Assembly (NCBI GenBank): GCA_903844155.1
Contig: CAIMSU010000315.1
Span: 1-45,244 of the forward strand
Direction of reading: 5' to 3'
Length of the DNA: 45,244 nucleotides
Source: an uncultured Pseudomonadota bacterium
GTDB lineage: Bacteria > Myxococcota_A > UBA796 > SXON01
This document shows, one piece after another, positions 42,846 through 45,244 of this stretch; position 1 is the stretch's first letter; every line of letters begins with the position of its first letter. The notes beneath the pieces were generated by a model. That model ran no database searches and was not told the DNA's origin. It saw only the letters and a list, made by a program, of their open reading frames with translations. The translations under genes and the position numbers were made by a program.

Positions 42846-44402
42846 TCACCCTCGCACGACCACCACCTCGAACCCTGCCGGGCTCACAAGGGACGACGCG
42901 CTCACACGCTCCTCGATGTCCGGCAGGCCCGACCGCTGATCGAAGATCACCAGCCAACCGGGCACGCGCTCACCCAAGCCTGAAAGTTTCCCGAGATACC
43001 GATCCAACTGGCTGATGCCGTCCGCGAGCGGGTCCTTGCGACCATCCCGCCACACCTTGAGCTCGATCCCAAGTCGGACCGGGCCGTGTTGCAGGCAGAT
43101 GTCGATGCGGCCCGAGAGCACCGCAAACTCTGGCGAGACCGAACCGCCGCCGTTGGAAACGCGGTGAAGGAACGCGAGCACGACGAGCTGTGCTGCGATC
43201 TCATGGTAGGGCGAGGCGCCCATGAGCGGGTGCCCGTAGGCCCGCCAGAACTGCAGGAAACCGTCGAGCAGGCGCACCAGGTCAAGCCGCCCATTTGGGT
43301 CCAACCATCCGATCTCCAGGCGTGGCATGCCAAGGTTCACTGCCCCCACCAGGGCGCGGGGCAGGGCGTCCGCGTAGATGGGGTTGGCGATCTGGAGGTT
43401 GCCGGTCGCATCCGCGCGAATCAGGCCCAGCTCGGTGACGTACTCGACGTCGTCGTCCGGCAGGTCCTGCACAGTCGCCCCCGCCATCACCGCCTCGACA
43501 ACGGGGCGCACGCGCGGATCCCGAATACGGCTCCCAAGGCTCTGCAAGTGCGTTGGGCGCGTCCGAACCAGGGTCTCCTTCGCCTCGTCGATCTGGGCCA
43601 GGGTGATGGGCTGGGCGCGGTCCCGGACCACGCTGCACGCCTCGCGGGCGAGCGCGTTCACCAGCCAGGGCTGCCCGAACGTCAGCTCCCAGGCGCGGTC
43701 GATGGCGGCTGCCTCGAACACCTGCCCGGTGTCCGAGGTGTGTTGGGCGTACAACTCGGCGATCTCGTCGTGTGTGAAGTACCGCACCGTCAGCGACGCC
43801 GCGAGGATGTTGAACGGTGAGCCTGAGCCGGGACGGCCGGTGCCCCCAGCCGCCACCGCGTAGTCCTTCACGTCCCGCATCCCGACCAGCGCGATCGACG
43901 CTGGAAAGCCGCGAGGACGGTCGTTGTAGCCGTCCCGGAGCTGCCGCAGCAACGCCCCGAGCACCACGGGCGCGAGGCTGTCCGCCTCGTCGAGAAAAAG
44001 AGCGAGGGGGCGGGGGCAGGCGCGTGCCCACGCGGACAGCGCCGCGCCGATGGCGTCATTGCCGTCGGCAGCCGGCCAGGGTGGCGGCTGCAGGTCCACC
44101 GGAAGCCGGTTCTTAGCGCGCCGCCGCCATGAGCCGAGGATGGCCGGCACCGCGTTTTCCAGGTCCTCGAACGGCACGCCCGTCTCGACCGACAGCATCA
44201 CCGACGCATACCGCCCTTCCGCCGTGAGCGTGTCGCCGAGCGCGAGCATCGACGTGCTTTTTCCGACCTGCCGGGGGGCGTGGACGACGAAGTAGTCGCT
44301 GCGGTCCACCAACTCGCGCACCTGCGCGATCCGGCGCTCCGGGGGCAGCATGTAGTGCAGGCTGGGCTGGCATGGGCCGGCGATGTTGAATGCGCGGGGC
44401 AT
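42846..44402 (-). CDS. AAA ATPase fused to PD-(D/E)XK-like domain
   Basis: The 518-residue protein starts at ATG 44402; the longer frame to 44696 overlaps the divergent lipoprotein. The ATPase part (about 20-330) has Walker A FVVHAPRQVGKSTSML and Walker B PLALFLDEADSL. A winged-helix-like middle follows. The C-terminal 100 residues have GRIDICLQHG, GIELKVWRDG and ISQLDRYL, matching the D, ExK and helical elements of PD-(D/E)XK nuclease-like domains that accompany this ATPase family (AAA-ATPase-like, PF09820/PF14516 type). Family members are frequent in genomes of diverse bacteria and their role is mostly unknown; defence or mobile-element contexts have been suggested. A GGATAC box lies 8 bases upstream. 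Confidence 0.75.
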   Translation of the reverse strand: MPRAFNIAGPCQPSLHYMLPPERRIAQVRELVDRSDYFVVHAPRQVGKSTSMLALGDTLTAEGRYASVMLSVETGVPFEDLENAVPAILGSWRRRAKNRLPVDLQPPPWPAADGNDAIGAALSAWARACPRPLALFLDEADSLAPVVLGALLRQLRDGYNDRPRGFPASIALVGMRDVKDYAVAAGGTGRPGSGSPFNILAASLTVRYFTHDEIAELYAQHTSDTGQVFEAAAIDRAWELTFGQPWLVNALAREACSVVRDRAQPITLAQIDEAKETLVRTRPTHLQSLGSRIRDPRVRPVVEAVMAGATVQDLPDDDVEYVTELGLIRADATGNLQIANPIYADALPRALVGAVNLGMPRLEIGWLDPNGRLDLVRLLDGFLQFWRAYGHPLMGASPYHEIAAQLVVLAFLHRVSNGGGSVSPEFAVLSGRIDICLQHGPVRLGIELKVWRDGRKDPLADGISQLDRYLGKLSGLGERVPGWLVIFDQRSGLPDIEERVSASSLVSPAGFEVVVVRG

Positions 44403-44410
44403 GGGGGTGG

Positions 44411-44416
44411 GTATCC
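44411..44416 (-). promoter_or_regulatory. GGATAC box before the AAA-nuclease-like gene
   Basis: On the minus strand GGATAC lies 8 bases before ATG 44402, in the same spacing as before 5378 and 6787. The intervening bases are CCACCCCC, so there is no ribosome-binding site at all, which favours a leaderless start. Confidence 0.4.
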
Positions 44417-44484
44417 CGTGGGTCGGGCGCCCGCGCTCGTGGGGCGTATTTGAATTCTCGGCCCGGGCCGCGTAGGATCCGACG

Positions 44485-45244
44485 ATGCTTGTGGAACTTC
44501 CCCTCGTCAGGCTCGCGTTCCCCGCGCTCGGGCTTGCGGCGCTGGTCGGTTGCGTCATCGCGCCGGGCGAGTCGAGGCCCGCCGCCGACAGCCGCGTCGA
44601 CGGCTGGGACAGCGCCAGCGGCGTGGATTCCGGGGTTGCCACGGAGACGGCGATCTCGGACTCGACCGTCGCGACGGACACCGGGGCCAGGGACACCGGA
44701 CGCTGGGCCGCCGACTGCGCGCTGCCAAGCGACGTGACGCCGCTGACTTGCGCGCTCGGGAACCCGGGCCCGGTCGACAGCGGGACGACGGAGGCGCTTC
44801 TGCGTATGTTGGGCGGCGATCCGCTCAGGTTGGGCCTTGAACCCTATTTCTTGGGCGACACCTGGGAGTGTTCGTACGCTTCCGACCGGGCGAGTTGGGA
44901 GACGTTCACGGGCGACTGCTCCGACAGCGACGGGAACAGTTGGGGTGGCACGGCGGGCTGGGTCTGGGGCCCCGGCGCGGACTGGACGTTCTCCAACTTC
45001 ACCGAGGTCACGGCCGCGGGGGTGTCGTTTCGGTGGAATGGGACGGTGGATTACGGCTGGAATGACGAGGGGAACTGGTCGACCAGCTTCGTGCAGTACG
45101 TTGTGGGTGCGTTCGCGAAAAGCGTGTTCCAAGTCTCGACTCATGCGGCTTCACGGCCTGCCTCCAGGCCCAAGCCACCCGCCTGCAACCAGTGTCGTCC
45201 GTCAAGCATCGCGGTCATGAAGTCCTCCCAGCGGCCTGCCTTGA
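44485..45244 (+). CDS. Lipoprotein, incomplete at the window end
   Basis: The open frame from ATG 44485 is 253 residues long and still open at the window edge. It begins with a lipoprotein signal (RLAFPALGLAALVGC), and the mature part has a Ser/Asp/Thr-rich linker (about 30-75, with SDSTVATDTGARDT), typical of exported lipoproteins of this lineage. A Trp/Gly-rich domain follows (WSTSF, GWVWGPGADW). After about 45120 the composition changes to Ser/Pro-rich (HAASRPASRPKPP), so a frameshift or the true C-terminal frame cannot be excluded. The start has TAGGAT six bases before it and no ribosome-binding site. It is divergent from the AAA-nuclease-like gene. Confidence 0.6.
   Translation, partial: MLVELPLVRLAFPALGLAALVGCVIAPGESRPAADSRVDGWDSASGVDSGVATETAISDSTVATDTGARDTGRWAADCALPSDVTPLTCALGNPGPVDSGTTEALLRMLGGDPLRLGLEPYFLGDTWECSYASDRASWETFTGDCSDSDGNSWGGTAGWVWGPGADWTFSNFTEVTAAGVSFRWNGTVDYGWNDEGNWSTSFVQYVVGAFAKSVFQVSTHAASRPASRPKPPACNQCRPSSIAVMKSSQRPAL

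Overview
The window looks like chromosomal DNA from a high-GC Gram-negative bacterium; G+C seems near 70 % by eye (not computed). Lipoprotein signals, an OmpA-type porin with calcium-binding repeats, TIGR02996-type proteins, PilZ and GGDEF proteins and many GTG starts suggest Myxococcota or a related deltaproteobacterial lineage. That placement is inference. I saw no tRNA, rRNA, CRISPR array, transposase or phage gene. Coding density is very high, with many 1-4 base overlaps.

Layout. 0-5.3 kb: an M50-type membrane protease faces a divergent, C-terminally short UvrA-like ATPase that is translationally coupled to a TIGR02996/LRR-type protein. 5.4-8.8 kb: an arylsulfotransferase-like lipoprotein, an SRPBCC-like protein and a receiver-GGDEF gene split by an apparent one-base insertion in a seven-G run. 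8.9-12.6 kb: fadN-fadA beta-oxidation genes behind a near-perfect FadR-type operator, then an 86-bp tandem hairpin repeat with compensated stems. 12.9-18.5 kb: a PilZ-like protein, then a possible operon of small membrane protein, 2-hydroxyacid dehydrogenase, lidless Hsp70, J-protein and lipoprotein. 18.5-27.6 kb: an envelope-modification block with a membrane glycosyltransferase-like protein, methyltransferase, acyl carrier protein, two SGNH proteins, an MBOAT acyltransferase and a GDP-fucose-synthase-like epimerase. 27.6-29 kb: an OmpA protein with thrombospondin type 3 repeats.

29.0-41.8 kb is the most unusual part: uvrC, a second TIGR02996/LRR-type protein and three consecutive Hsp100/Clp-like AAA+ ATPases, nearly all coupled by 4-base overlaps. 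In all three ATPases the second AAA+ ring (D2) keeps its catalytic motifs, while the first (D1) is degenerate in a different way in each. The first ATPase ends in a segment resembling a class I peptide-chain release factor (PCRF domain plus a catalytic-domain core without GGQ), and the second has a weaker PCRF-like segment. My working hypothesis is a hetero-oligomeric, D2-driven remodelling machine, possibly acting on ribosomes or another translation-related target. It needs profile searches to confirm.

41.8-45.2 kb: a remnant of an MNT-type nucleotidyltransferase, a secreted protein, an AAA ATPase fused to a PD-(D/E)XK-like domain, and a lipoprotein cut by the window end. Several genes carry GGATAC or a TAnnnT-like box 5-10 bases before the start codon, suggesting leaderless or nearly leaderless transcription.
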